Of a DNA stretch of 64,000 nt, positions 1 to 8,532 are shown one piece after another. The number at the start of each line of letters is the position of its first letter. Position 1 is the stretch's first letter. Below the pieces are notes generated by a model, which did not search any database, was not told the DNA's origin, and worked only from the letters and a program-made list of their open reading frames with translations. Source of the DNA: Symbiodinium natans (lineage: Eukaryota; Sar; Dinophyceae; Suessiales; Symbiodiniaceae); assembly GCA_905221605.1 (NCBI GenBank), contig CAJNDS010000444.1, forward strand, positions 24,397 through 88,396. The letters are read 5' to 3'. The position numbers and the translations under genes were made by a program.

Positions 1-130
1 CCGGTGGGGTGCTCAGGTAGGGAGTGCTGTTGCCTGGAGACTGTACCTAAGGGTGGGCTCCAACAGGACTCAAACCGAAACCCTGTGTTTGCTTGGTAGT
101 CGGCTGCCAGCAACATAGCTGCCTGAGTAC

Positions 131-297
131 GGCCTCGCCAAGTGCTGAGGGAACTTTTCAGCCTCGCTTCGGCAGAGGGTGTGTTTTCGGCCTCGCTTCG
201 GCAGAGGGAGGGGCTAGTTCGGCCTCGCTCCGGCTGAGGACACATAAAGTTCGGCCTCACTACGGTTGAGGGGATCTTAAGCCTCGCATTGCTGAGG
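131..297 (+). repeat. Cluster of six bulged hairpins (retroelement 5' leader)
   Basis: Six short palindromes lie head to tail at 133-150, 162-178, 191-207, 223-239, 255-271 and 282-297. Each reads CCTC, a 2-bp inner stem arm, a 3-5 nt loop, the matching arm, one unpaired base (T, or A in two copies), then GAGG. The inner pair is GC/GC in five copies and AC/GT at 255-271, so it changes in a compensated way. Four loops are UNCG-like: TTCG twice, TCCG and TACG. They precede the first ORF of the LINE and probably belong to its transcribed leader (inference). Confidence 0.8.
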
Positions 298-330
298 TGC
301 TGGTGGGACTGGCATCAGGCTGCAGCAGTC

Positions 331-1302
331 ATGGGGAAGCATTGTACTGTGTGTGCCCACTGTGAGGTGGGTTGGGTCTGGAATGAAGACTTGAACAACA
401 ACCCGAACTGCTGGCATTGCGGAAAGGCGTGGAAAAAGGCCACCTACCGTGAGCGAGCATGGTCAAGCCAGCGTAAGAAGTGGCAATGGCCAAAGGACGA
501 CGCTACATGGTGGACAAGACAGGCCAAGAACAAAGAAGGGACGGCCGACCAAGCTCTCACGAAGGCGTGGGGTACGCTTTCTATGGAGGCAAAGAAGGCC
601 ATCGAAGAAGCAGGATGGAAGCCGCGGACGATGGAGCCGGGGCCCAATTGGCCCCCGGGACTACCGGGCAGTGGATCGCAAACCGAAAGCATGACGCAAA
701 AGGAGTACCACGAGGCCATTGAAACGGTGTGGCAGGGAGCTGAGCCCGCAGTGCAAAGGCTGCTCAGGGCAGCGGGTATTCCCCCGCCAGGGGATTACAA
801 GCCTGAGGATGAGACGCCAAAGCAGGAGCTCAGCCGCCATGTTGGTACATACAGAAGGACGACAAACAAGTTGAGATCACTCATTGAGAAAAAGGTCCGG
901 CTTCAAGACAAAACGGAAAAGATCAAGAGCGAGTTCGAGCAGGCCATGAAGCAGCTTGCGCAAGTCAGCCAGGCCATCCAGACCACGGAGCTTGAGGTTG
1001 CGGAAGCACAGAGGAAGGTACAAGCCTGTGTGAAAGATGAGGAGGACTCGCCGTACAAGGACGTCGCATCCTACCTGGAAAAGGAAGGGATCATCCTGAC
1101 CGACGAGCAAGCGGAAGCGCTCAAAACAAGGATGGCAGTCAAGGTCGTGGAGACAGACTGGACTGGAGTCTTGGGCCCACGAGAGCCAGGCATGCCAACC
1201 GAACTTGGCATGTATGGGCCGATGCGCATGTCTCGAGATGTGTCAGTCAGGGCAACGCCGACGGGGCGCGAACGCTCGCCGGCGCGTGCCCATGGCGAAT
1301 GA
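331..1302 (+). CDS. LINE ORF1: zinc-ribbon plus coiled-coil protein
   Basis: This 323-residue protein is the probable nucleic-acid-binding ORF1 product of a non-LTR retrotransposon. The start is the first ATG in frame (331); the open frame extends upstream only through non-ATG codons and a hairpin repeat. An N-terminal Cys cluster (C8-x2-C11, C27-x2-C30, with H4 and C5 nearby) looks like a zinc ribbon. The region before residue ~110 is rich in Trp, Lys and Arg. Residues ~181-236 are a charged Glu/Lys/Gln-rich heptad-like segment, probably a coiled coil for oligomerisation. The C-terminal ~40 residues are Pro/Arg-rich. The stop codon overlaps the ORF2 start in an ATGA. The assignment rests on position and architecture, because ORF1 proteins are poorly conserved. 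It appears intact. Confidence 0.7.
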   Translation: MGKHCTVCAHCEVGWVWNEDLNNNPNCWHCGKAWKKATYRERAWSSQRKKWQWPKDDATWWTRQAKNKEGTADQALTKAWGTLSMEAKKAIEEAGWKPRTMEPGPNWPPGLPGSGSQTESMTQKEYHEAIETVWQGAEPAVQRLLRAAGIPPPGDYKPEDETPKQELSRHVGTYRRTTNKLRSLIEKKVRLQDKTEKIKSEFEQAMKQLAQVSQAIQTTELEVAEAQRKVQACVKDEEDSPYKDVASYLEKEGIILTDEQAEALKTRMAVKVVETDWTGVLGPREPGMPTELGMYGPMRMSRDVSVRATPTGRERSPARAHGE

Positions 1303-4300
1303 AGCCTCGGCTGGGACAGGAGTGGAGGGGCCGACACCTCAGAGTCGCTCCTGGTCCGAACAGCCAAAAGAAGCAAGCAAGACAGTCTCAGGAGTCTCAA
1401 TGGGGAGACTCTGTTTACACTTTTGGTGGTGGCCGGAAGCAGTGTCACGGGGACATTGTATGGCCACAGGCGCATGGGGAAGGCAGTCAAGCTGTGTCTA
1501 GTACCCATGTGCCTAGTACAAACAGCACAGTGGAAGACAGCCAAGAGAGCTGGAGTCCAGTTAAGAGGGGTCCGGAGCCTGTCCGAGCTGTGGACAGCAG
1601 TTGGGCGGTCACAGGGCCCAGATACTTCCATATAACAAGGGAAGACATCGAGGAGGAATGTGAGCATTCGGCCTCGCGAGAAGCTGAGGGAAGCCAAATA
1701 CAGATGAGAGACCATGCAGCGGTTAGAGGGGAGAACATGAAGGCCTCGCAGGAAGCTGAGGAAACACGATTCTCGGCCTCGCCGTGTGCTGAGGGTCGCA
1801 GAGGCAAACAAAAGCCCAAGAAGCGGAAAGCAAAACCCACGAAACCACCAAAAGATCTGCCAAAGGAGTGGCAAACGCTATGCCAAGTGGTGGGTAGATA
1901 TGATGCTTCCAGTGAGGCTGCTGCACTCGAAGCCATTGAGAAGCTGGAAGAGCAGGAACTCAACCCGCTACAACAACGAGCATGCCACGAAGTGCTTCGT
2001 TCCTTTGTGGAGCATGACGCACAATATGCCAAATGGATCTTGGCAGATGTGGCAAGTGGGTATCGCCAAGATGATAAGGCCGAATGCATCAAAATCACAG
2101 CGGCTAACATCACCAGCTGGAGGAAACCCATTGCGGCATGGATACATGAACTAGGACCGGACCTGGTGGTGCTGCAGGAAACCCACCTCAAGACGGAGGG
2201 TATCCAGCAAGCCATGAGCCATTGCCAAGATATGGGATACACCTTCATTGGCATGCCAGGCAGTACAAAAATTAAGGGTGTACAAGGAGGCCTGGCAGTG
2301 GTTGCACCCCGACATAGGAATCTGCGATACCTTACCGAGTATGGGTCAGGACCGGCGGGCTTCCTGGCATGTGCCATGAGAAACAAAGGCTGGGATTTGA
2401 TCATCGTCAGTCTGTATTTGGAGAGCGGGGTCGGATTCCAGGCTCCAAACAATATCCAAGTACTGGCGAGACTGATAGCCTTTCTCAAGGGCTGCAAAGT
2501 GCCATATATGGTGCTGGGAGATTGGAATGAAGCCCAGGATACCATGAGGGGCACAACTATGGCGACAGAAGTTGGTGGTGCATTTGTAGGAGTGGGGGAA
2601 CCAACGGCCCAAGGATCGGACGAAATTGATTACGGGCTGGTTGCGAAATGCTTGGTGCCCATCCTGCAAGTGAAAACGGATTGGGAAACCCCTTTTCGGC
2701 CTCATGCTGCGATGCATTGGAGGGTAGCCCAACCGTGCAGTAGCCCTGATGTTCCCCAGATGAAGAAGGCGGGAGCATTGGTGACGGAGACTGCGGAATA
2801 CGAACCAGTTCAAAACACACAGAGCATCAACATCCTGGATGAACCCAAGATGGAAGATGAGCTCAGTGAGACATTCGCTCACCTGAGTGCCGGGGTGGAG
2901 AGGTCGATCACAGGCCGAATCGAAGGCATGGGTGTTAAATCCGAGATTGTCCGGAAGAAGTTGGTGGTCAACAACCCGGAGAACGTTGTCTGGACAGGCA
3001 AGAGGGCGGCCTTTTGGAACAGGGTCCAACAATGGGTCAAACAAGGCAGACATCATGGCGATGCGCATCCGGTGGCGCGCCTGGTCCAACGTAGGCTAGG
3101 CGAGTATTACGAGGGTGATGCTCAGAACCAGGAGGATATGCTCGTGAATATCCTGGGCCGGGGTACGGACGCTAGACTTGTTCTGAAGCGCATCGACGAA
3201 CAGCAATGCTACGCGAGAAAGGCGGATATGGAAGAGACAGCCCACCAGTACAAGCAATGGCTCAGCAAGGCCATGGAAAAGGGCATGCGACCATTATACA
3301 ATGCCTTGCGAAAAGAAGAACAAGTGGTACAAAGACCCTACATGGAATATGACATGCTGGAACGGCCACACATTCGCCGAGACCACTGGGCGGCAGTGTG
3401 GACGACGGGCCAGCCGTTGGCAAAATCGGCCTCGCTCATGACGGAGCTCGAGGATGCAGCCAAAAAACAAGCGGCCAGCGTGGAGCCGCTAAACCCTGTC
3501 GAGGTCAAGGCAAGGATCAAAAAACTGGCACTAAAGAGCCCGGGGCCGGATGGCTGGAGGATTGATCATTTGCAGGCCATGGACGACAAAGCAGTTGAAG
3601 CCGTTGTGTCCTTCTTCCATGAATGTGAGGCCAAGGCAGCATGGCCGCAGCAAATGACAGTCTCCCTTATAGCAATGCTGCCGAAGAATCTGACCCGGGA
3701 AAGACCAATTGCTTTGCTACACATCCTGTACAGGACCTGGGTCCGTTTGCGATGGGATCTGGTAAGTACTTGGCAGGCAGGCTATGCCCAAACTGCCACG
3801 TATGACAAGGCAGTCCCAGGCAGTTGCTGCTTGGACGTGGCTGTAGGCAGACTACTGCGAAATGAGGTGGCGAAGACAAATGGTGTGCATGTGGTGTCAC
3901 TCTTTGTGGACCTCGAGTCCTTTTTCGATACCATCCAATTTCAGCAATTGATCACGGCAGCAACGGCCCTGCAATATCCACCGCTAATCCTGAAGATGGC
4001 ACTGGAAGTGTACATGGGTGCCAGATATTTGGTGGCGGATGGGGTGCTGTCGGCAGGCATCAGAGCCACGAATGGCGTGCAAGCAGGGTGTCCAGCTGCG
4101 CCATCGTTGGCAAAGGTGGCATTGCACCCGGTGATAGATAAGATCCAAAGGCGACGAGATGTGGCAAACGTGGATTGTTGGTTGGATGATGTCTCAATTG
4201 ACATCCAGCATAAGTCCTTCAAACAAGTTGCGGATAGTGCGATACGAGTCTACCGCAGCTTAAAGGACGGGATGGACGCTAATGGTTTCACGATTTCATC

Positions 4301-5516
4301 CAAGAAGACAGGGTTTGTGGCCAGCAGTACCCAGGCGAGCAAGCACCTGCGAGAACTCCTGTTGCCTCATGAGCCACAGGTGTACGACGTGATGCGTGAC
4401 TTGGGCGTCGACAGTACAGGGGGGCGAAAGCGTCGCTTGGTGACGTCGGCAACGCGGGCCAAGAAAGCCCATGCGCGACATAGCAAACTGTCCAGGCTGG
4501 GGCCGCCGCCCAGCACTAAACTCCGCGTGGTCAAGGCAGCGATCACATCCGTTGCTTTATGGGGGCACCCCTCTGTGGGGGTATCACCTAAAAGAATGAA
4601 ATGGCTCCGAACCGTGGTAGGAAAACACCTGGGTAAATACAAGCTTGGGAGTTTGGAAACCATCTTGGACATGGGGGCCAAGAAATGCCAGGATCCAAAG
4701 CGCACAATCCACAAGCAGCATTTCAAGGTGGTGGCCAAGGTTTTCCGTGCATGGATTGGTGGCGGAAAAGCCCACTTTGAATTGGCCTGGAAAACCACTT
4801 GGAAGAGGTTGAGTGCGGCCAAACACCACTGGCCACTGGTCACGGGGCCGATGGCAGCAACCATGGCGTACTTAATGGATCTGAAGGTGGATGCCAGCGA
4901 CCCAGGCAAATGGAAGAGAGGAAGTGTCCTCAACGTTGATTGGACCCAGCCACGCATGGGTAGCCTCGCCTACAACTGGCTTGAGGGATTTCTGGAGGAA
5001 CAAAAACGGGCTGCAATAGCGAGACAGGCAGGTGGCGCTGGTGCCCAAGAGGGGCTGGATTGGACGCCGCATCACAAGCTGACGAAGCTGGGAGGCCTAA
5101 GCCCAGGCCTTATGGAAGGTATAAAGTCAGTGTGGCACGCGGGCGTCATCACGGAAACCAAGCCAGGATGGTGCAAGAAGTGCCAAATGCCGGCAACTCT
5201 GGAGCATGTCCTCAAGGAATGTCCTTACTGGCGTGAACAAGGGTTCAAAGAACCCAAGCTCCAGGACTACTTGCGTCACAAATACCCATGGGAGTGTTTG
5301 TGGACAAGGGCACTCCTGCCAAAGCCGGCGGTGTGGCACCCGAAGCCGCCGGAACACCTTTTAAGGTCTGCGATACCAAGGATGCTTTGCAGCTGCTGCA
5401 AAAGTGGAAGCGGAAGTCGGGCGGATCACAGAGCTGGTCTACCCGTGGCAGCCGGTGGTGGACATGGAGCGTCGTGCACTTTTCCGACTAATGGAGCACA
5501 CGGAGGATCTGATTGA
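1299..5516 (+). CDS. LINE ORF2: APE endonuclease-reverse transcriptase polyprotein
   Basis: This is the catalytic polyprotein of an APE-type non-LTR retrotransposon; it would nick target DNA and prime reverse transcription there. After ~260 low-complexity residues carrying three hairpin-encoded AS..AEG peptides, an exonuclease/endonuclease fold begins near residue 265. It shows TAAN (N270), QETHL (E294), GDWN (D408) and a terminal FRPH. The reverse transcriptase follows: LKSPGPDGW, block A LFVDLESFFD (D871), block B GVQAGCPAAPS, and block C CWLDD (D963/D964) where most relatives have Y/F-x-DD. A CX2CX7HX4C zinc knuckle lies at C1292, C1295, H1303 and C1308. The frame is lineage-like until about nucleotide 5335 (LWTRALLPKP). 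The last ~60 codons read out of frame, because the RNase H domain continues in frame +1 downstream. The start codon shares ATGA with the ORF1 stop. Confidence 0.9.
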   Translation: MKPRLGQEWRGRHLRVAPGPNSQKKQARQSQESQWGDSVYTFGGGRKQCHGDIVWPQAHGEGSQAVSSTHVPSTNSTVEDSQESWSPVKRGPEPVRAVDSSWAVTGPRYFHITREDIEEECEHSASREAEGSQIQMRDHAAVRGENMKASQEAEETRFSASPCAEGRRGKQKPKKRKAKPTKPPKDLPKEWQTLCQVVGRYDASSEAAALEAIEKLEEQELNPLQQRACHEVLRSFVEHDAQYAKWILADVASGYRQDDKAECIKITAANITSWRKPIAAWIHELGPDLVVLQETHLKTEGIQQAMSHCQDMGYTFIGMPGSTKIKGVQGGLAVVAPRHRNLRYLTEYGSGPAGFLACAMRNKGWDLIIVSLYLESGVGFQAPNNIQVLARLIAFLKGCKVPYMVLGDWNEAQDTMRGTTMATEVGGAFVGVGEPTAQGSDEIDYGLVAKCLVPILQVKTDWETPFRPHAAMHWRVAQPCSSPDVPQMKKAGALVTETAEYEPVQNTQSINILDEPKMEDELSETFAHLSAGVERSITGRIEGMGVKSEIVRKKLVVNNPENVVWTGKRAAFWNRVQQWVKQGRHHGDAHPVARLVQRRLGEYYEGDAQNQEDMLVNILGRGTDARLVLKRIDEQQCYARKADMEETAHQYKQWLSKAMEKGMRPLYNALRKEEQVVQRPYMEYDMLERPHIRRDHWAAVWTTGQPLAKSASLMTELEDAAKKQAASVEPLNPVEVKARIKKLALKSPGPDGWRIDHLQAMDDKAVEAVVSFFHECEAKAAWPQQMTVSLIAMLPKNLTRERPIALLHILYRTWVRLRWDLVSTWQAGYAQTATYDKAVPGSCCLDVAVGRLLRNEVAKTNGVHVVSLFVDLESFFDTIQFQQLITAATALQYPPLILKMALEVYMGARYLVADGVLSAGIRATNGVQAGCPAAPSLAKVALHPVIDKIQRRRDVANVDCWLDDVSIDIQHKSFKQVADSAIRVYRSLKDGMDANGFTISSKKTGFVASSTQASKHLRELLLPHEPQVYDVMRDLGVDSTGGRKRRLVTSATRAKKAHARHSKLSRLGPPPSTKLRVVKAAITSVALWGHPSVGVSPKRMKWLRTVVGKHLGKYKLGSLETILDMGAKKCQDPKRTIHKQHFKVVAKVFRAWIGGGKAHFELAWKTTWKRLSAAKHHWPLVTGPMAATMAYLMDLKVDASDPGKWKRGSVLNVDWTQPRMGSLAYNWLEGFLEEQKRAAIARQAGGAGAQEGLDWTPHHKLTKLGGLSPGLMEGIKSVWHAGVITETKPGWCKKCQMPATLEHVLKECPYWREQGFKEPKLQDYLRHKYPWECLWTRALLPKPAVWHPKPPEHLLRSAIPRMLCSCCKSGSGSRADHRAGLPVAAGGGHGASCTFPTNGAHGGSD

Positions 5517-6471
5517 TGTCACTATGGATTGCAAGCCGGCAGTCCAAGTGCTACAAAAAACACAACCGCCGGAGGATGACCTGGAATGGAGCAAAGTGTG
5601 GAATGGCAGGAAACGTATCAAGGCAACATGGGTCCCGTCCCACAAAACTGAAGAGGAATTCCTGGCGAAGATGGGGCCGGGTACGTTGTGGCGACGTGCA
5701 GCGAATGACATGGCAGACAAAGTATGTGGAGCAGTGGCGGCGGCTGCTTACAGCCCAGCGCACAAGAGGCGTGTCAAAGAATTGGACAATGTGGTGCGCA
5801 CACTTTCCCTGGCGTACGGGGCACGCGCAGCCCACATATTGCGGAAGCGCAAAGAAGAAGACTTCCCCTTCATCCTGGACCATGCGCATTACAAAGAGAA
5901 GATGGAAGCCTCGCAGAAAGCTGAGGGATGCAAAAAAGAGCAGGGCAGCGCCAAACTCAACAAACGCCAGCGGCTTTGGCAGTTGCTTAAAAACCCGGAG
6001 CGCGGGCATCAATGGGAGAAGGGCAGCGAACACCCCCGGAATTTAACACTGAAATGTCAACTGTGCGGGTTGTATGTACAACAAACCCTCACGAACTTGG
6101 AGGTGGTCTTGGAGCAGTACTGCGTCAACCAGCCGGAGGCGCGAGTGCGTGAAGAGTGGGGTATCCACCCCTCCCATAATATGGTGAATTTGGAAATCCG
6201 TTGGGTTTGCACAAAGTGTGACAGAACACATGCACCGGTCAGCCAGAAGTGCAATAAAAGCCTGGCGGGTGAGTGCAAATCGCGGACTTCTCAAGGCAAG
6301 CTGGCTACCCAAGCGCAAACCCTTGTCAATGGTGGAAGTATGAGCAACGTCCAGTTTCAGCAGCCTCGCGTTCAGTTTGGTGGGAAACACGCCAAAGCTA
6401 AGCCCCAAGCCAGCGCACAGCAGAAGATGTCATTGTTTGTTAGGCCTCGCCAAGCTGAGGGAACGCAGTAA
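5365..6471 (+). pseudogene. LINE RNase H and zinc-binding tail, out of frame with ORF2
   Basis: The frame opens at 5365 and has no ATG until 5464, already inside the RNase H domain, so this is the shifted continuation of ORF2 rather than an independent gene. RNase H features are the Glu of MERRAL (codon 5467), the Asp of VTMDCKPAV (5527), a WVPSHKTEEE segment, and the last Asp in NDMADKV (5716). The first catalytic DGS motif is absent in every frame between 5320 and 5460. A small deletion plus frameshift has therefore probably removed it. The tail holds two CxxC pairs (CQLC at 6055, CTKC near 6208), suggesting a second zinc module, and ends in a basic Gln-rich segment. Two hairpin repeats (5908-5927 and 6443-6461) are inside the coding frame. 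Either the copy is dead or the family uses programmed frameshifting; decay is more likely. Confidence 0.7.
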
Positions 6472-6600
6472 TTCCGCAGCCGTTTGGTGCAAGGAGCAGG
6501 GTTTTTCGGCCTCGTAGCTGAGGGTGAGGGCCTCGCAACGGGGACTTGTATTTGGTGTTTACGGCCTCGCTTTGCTGAGGGAGTGTAATTCGGCCTCGCG
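6443..6600 (+). repeat. Hairpin repeats spanning the ORF3-ORF4 spacer
   Basis: Hairpins of the CCTC..GAGG family occur at 6443-6461 (the last codons of the upstream frame), 6508-6524 (shortened stem) and 6563-6581. Half-copies of the left arm only lie near 6529 and 6592. The spacer between the upstream stop (6469-6471) and the next ATG (6646) otherwise shows no feature. Confidence 0.65.
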
Positions 6601-6645
6601 GTGCCGCGTGCTTGCGTCATCGCCGGACAAGGCGGGCCTGTAGCA

Positions 6646-7170
6646 ATGCGGCAATGGAAGTCGGATGCTACGATGAGGAGACAAGGGTCCCGACTGCCAT
6701 CCTGGTTCAGGAATCGGCCGGACAAAGGCAAGGGCAAAAGCAAGAACAAGCAGAAGGATCAGCCCCGTGAACGGTCCCCGCTTCGACAGGCCAGACACCT
6801 GGAGCAGCCTTGGGATAGTGAAGAGGAGAGAGCTTCGGAATCTCCGGTGGGTCCGGTACGCTTACGGGAGAGAGGAGAAGACAGTACGGCCTCGCCTCAA
6901 GCTGAGGGTGACGATGAAGAGCAAGAGGCAAGCCAGCCTCGTACAGTCACGCTGGCGGAAGGCCGGGTGCCCACAATATGGCCTCGCAGGAAGCTGAGGG
7001 AAAGGAGAAAAAGCAAGCCATGGGGCAAGACAAGCCTGTGCACCTTTTGGTGCATAAATTGCAGAACCAGCAAAGGCCAAGGACAGCGCTCCATTGGCTT
7101 GGGGAGGTCCAATTGGTCCGCAACCCAACGACAGGGCAAAGCTTACAGCCTAGGGTGCTTCCCTTTATAG
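6646..7170 (+). CDS. Basic, disordered N-terminal part of the fourth LINE-associated ORF
   Basis: The first ATG after the in-frame stop at 6586 opens a Lys/Arg/Glu-rich, low-complexity frame with two hairpin-derived peptides: TASPQAEG (DNA hairpin 6888-6908) and a diverged one just before 6960. From about 6960 the sensible coding signal moves to the frame of the next ORF, which begins with another AS..AEG hairpin peptide at 6978. The two ORFs are therefore probably one protein of roughly 400 residues split by a single-base indel between ~6945 and ~6980. Real translation beyond ~6975 in this frame is unlikely. No enzymatic motif is seen in this part. It could be a nuclear or RNA-binding leader. 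Confidence 0.45.
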   Translation: MRQWKSDATMRRQGSRLPSWFRNRPDKGKGKSKNKQKDQPRERSPLRQARHLEQPWDSEEERASESPVGPVRLRERGEDSTASPQAEGDDEEQEASQPRTVTLAEGRVPTIWPRRKLRERRKSKPWGKTSLCTFWCINCRTSKGQGQRSIGLGRSNWSATQRQGKAYSLGCFPL

Positions 7171-7871
7171 GTGCGGGGCGCACTCGACGAGGATATGCTC
7201 TGGATCGGCTATGGGTCATGAAACTAGCAATGGAACCCCAGAGCTTTGGCAACGAAGCAGGGTATGGGGAACAATTCCCCACCCTGGTCACCAGGACCCT
7301 GTGGGCAGGATGGATTGGAGTCCTTTTCGACGAAGCGGTGGAGGGTTACTGCCACCACTACCTCTATGGAAGTATCATCCGCAGGGCAGAGCTGTTCAAC
7401 ACATGGTGGCAGGAACATCGCCATGAAGCCGGGGTCCTCAGACAGTCCCTGTTTTACCTGGTGGCTATAACGTCATGGCTGACCATGCAAGGAGTTGCTC
7501 TATCGGATATCACGGTGAGCAACGTTGGGCGCGACCCAATGTCAGGATCGCTACCGCGGGCAATGTTCTTTGACACGGCGGAATGGACGACGCTGCAGGA
7601 GGAGAGATACAAGATATCATGCGGCCTCGTACGCCTCCTGGAGAAATATGATGCGGAGCTACTGGCAACCATACGTGGATTGGTCAGAACGTACGACGGC
7701 AAGGCCAGCGCGCTTTGGATGGCGTGCGTAGGCAATGTCGGGCCATTTGCCCAGCACCTGTTGGATGCCGGAATTGCAAAACGAGGATGGGATGGAACCC
7801 TGCATTCGGTTCCGGCAACAGAGATCCAGAGAATCACGTTGGGCATGCCGTATGACGAAGCTGACGAGTGA
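6978..7871 (+). CDS. LINE-associated ORF with protein-kinase-like motif layout
   Basis: This 297-residue ORF is an unusual passenger of the retroelement. Its order of motifs matches a protein-kinase-like fold: RLWVMKLAM (K82, beta-3 lysine-like), FGNEAGYGE (E93, helix-C-like), a hinge-like VLFDEAVEGY, a hydrophobic helix LFYLVAITSWLTMQG, then LSDITVSNVG (D177-x4-N182, catalytic-loop-like) and MFFDTAEW (D199, DFG-like). The K82-D177 spacing (95) is close to that of true kinases, and D177-D199 (22) is slightly long. The HRD histidine/arginine and the DFG glycine are missing, so activity may be altered or lost. The motifs are read directly; the kinase-fold call is inference. The ORF sits between hairpin clusters at 6443-6581 and 7940-8086, which suggests it is part of the element. 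The start used is M1, inside a hairpin repeat. Confidence 0.5.
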   Translation: MASQEAEGKEKKQAMGQDKPVHLLVHKLQNQQRPRTALHWLGEVQLVRNPTTGQSLQPRVLPFIGAGRTRRGYALDRLWVMKLAMEPQSFGNEAGYGEQFPTLVTRTLWAGWIGVLFDEAVEGYCHHYLYGSIIRRAELFNTWWQEHRHEAGVLRQSLFYLVAITSWLTMQGVALSDITVSNVGRDPMSGSLPRAMFFDTAEWTTLQEERYKISCGLVRLLEKYDAELLATIRGLVRTYDGKASALWMACVGNVGPFAQHLLDAGIAKRGWDGTLHSVPATEIQRITLGMPYDEADE

Positions 7872-7939
7872 GCAGCGCAGAGCAGACAAGAAACATGGAT
7901 AGTGGTCAGAGAGGCACCAACAAACCGAATCAAAATACC

Positions 7940-8086
7940 GCCTCGGCGTGCTGCCTGAGGAGTTTCGGCCTCGACTTCGGTCTGAGGGGTGCCAGAGAGG
8001 GAAGTCGGCCTCGGCATGACCTGAGGGAATTTCGGCCTCGACCACGGTCTGAGGGACTGGATTGCAGCCTCGACAAATGTCTGAGG
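7940..8086 (+). repeat. Five bulged hairpins, 3' variant type
   Basis: Five hairpins (7941-7960, 7969-7987, 8009-8026, 8036-8054, 8068-8086) keep the outer CCTC/GAGG and the single unpaired T of the 5' cluster but have different inner stems: GGC/GCC, GAC/GTC, GG/CC, GAC/GTC and GAC/GTC. Both sides change together, which is what conserved RNA structure predicts. Loops include TTCG and CACG. They begin about 70 bp after the kinase-like ORF and probably form the 3' untranslated region of the retroelement. Confidence 0.8.
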
Positions 8087-8155
8087 AAAGTGAGGGCTAG
8101 TACCGGTAGTCTCACTGTGCAGAGTTGTAGCTTGTATGTTTCACCCACTAACCTC

Positions 8156-8172
8156 AGCCCCTTCGGGTGGCT
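8156..8172 (+). other. Very stable C(UUCG)G hairpin in the presumed element 3' region
   Basis: The 17-nt palindrome AGCCCCTTCGGGTGGCT folds with a cUUCGg tetraloop, two CC/GG pairs, a bulged T and AGCC/GGCT. It lies 70 bp downstream of the type-II hairpin cluster. Position and stability suggest an RNA element near the 3' end of the LINE transcript, possibly for RT recognition (inference). The 3' boundary of the element is not visible; 8173-8570 holds no other feature I can support apart from the leader-like match at 8533. Confidence 0.4.
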
Positions 8173-8532
8173 ACGCCTCGCAGCGTGCAGACGAAAGTTC
8201 CTGTCTAAGGACATGTTAACTTTGTTGTCCTGCATGCTGGCTCATAATTGTGTGTGTGTAGTTGTAGGAACTCCGTAGTTGTGCCTTGGAGGCTCGACGG
8301 GAGTGCTGCTTTAAGTGGGAAAGCCTTTTGAAGTGCTTGAGTTGTAGGGATGTGTGTCTGAAAGCTGTAGAAGTGACTGTGCACGTTTTTGCTTGCTTTA
8401 GGTATAGTTGGGTAGGTCCCGAGAACTCCCACTGACGTTTGAGTTTGTTTTGTGGCTGTGGAGAACACGTGGCAGAGCAGAGTTTTCACCTGTGTGTAAA
8501 GAGTTTCACTGACGAAGCCTCCGGCTTTTGAC

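Noticed and set aside
1071-2554. Long minus-strand frames opposite the LINE ORFs
   Set aside because: Shadows of ORF1/ORF2; the plus strand carries recognisable APE, RT and zinc motifs.
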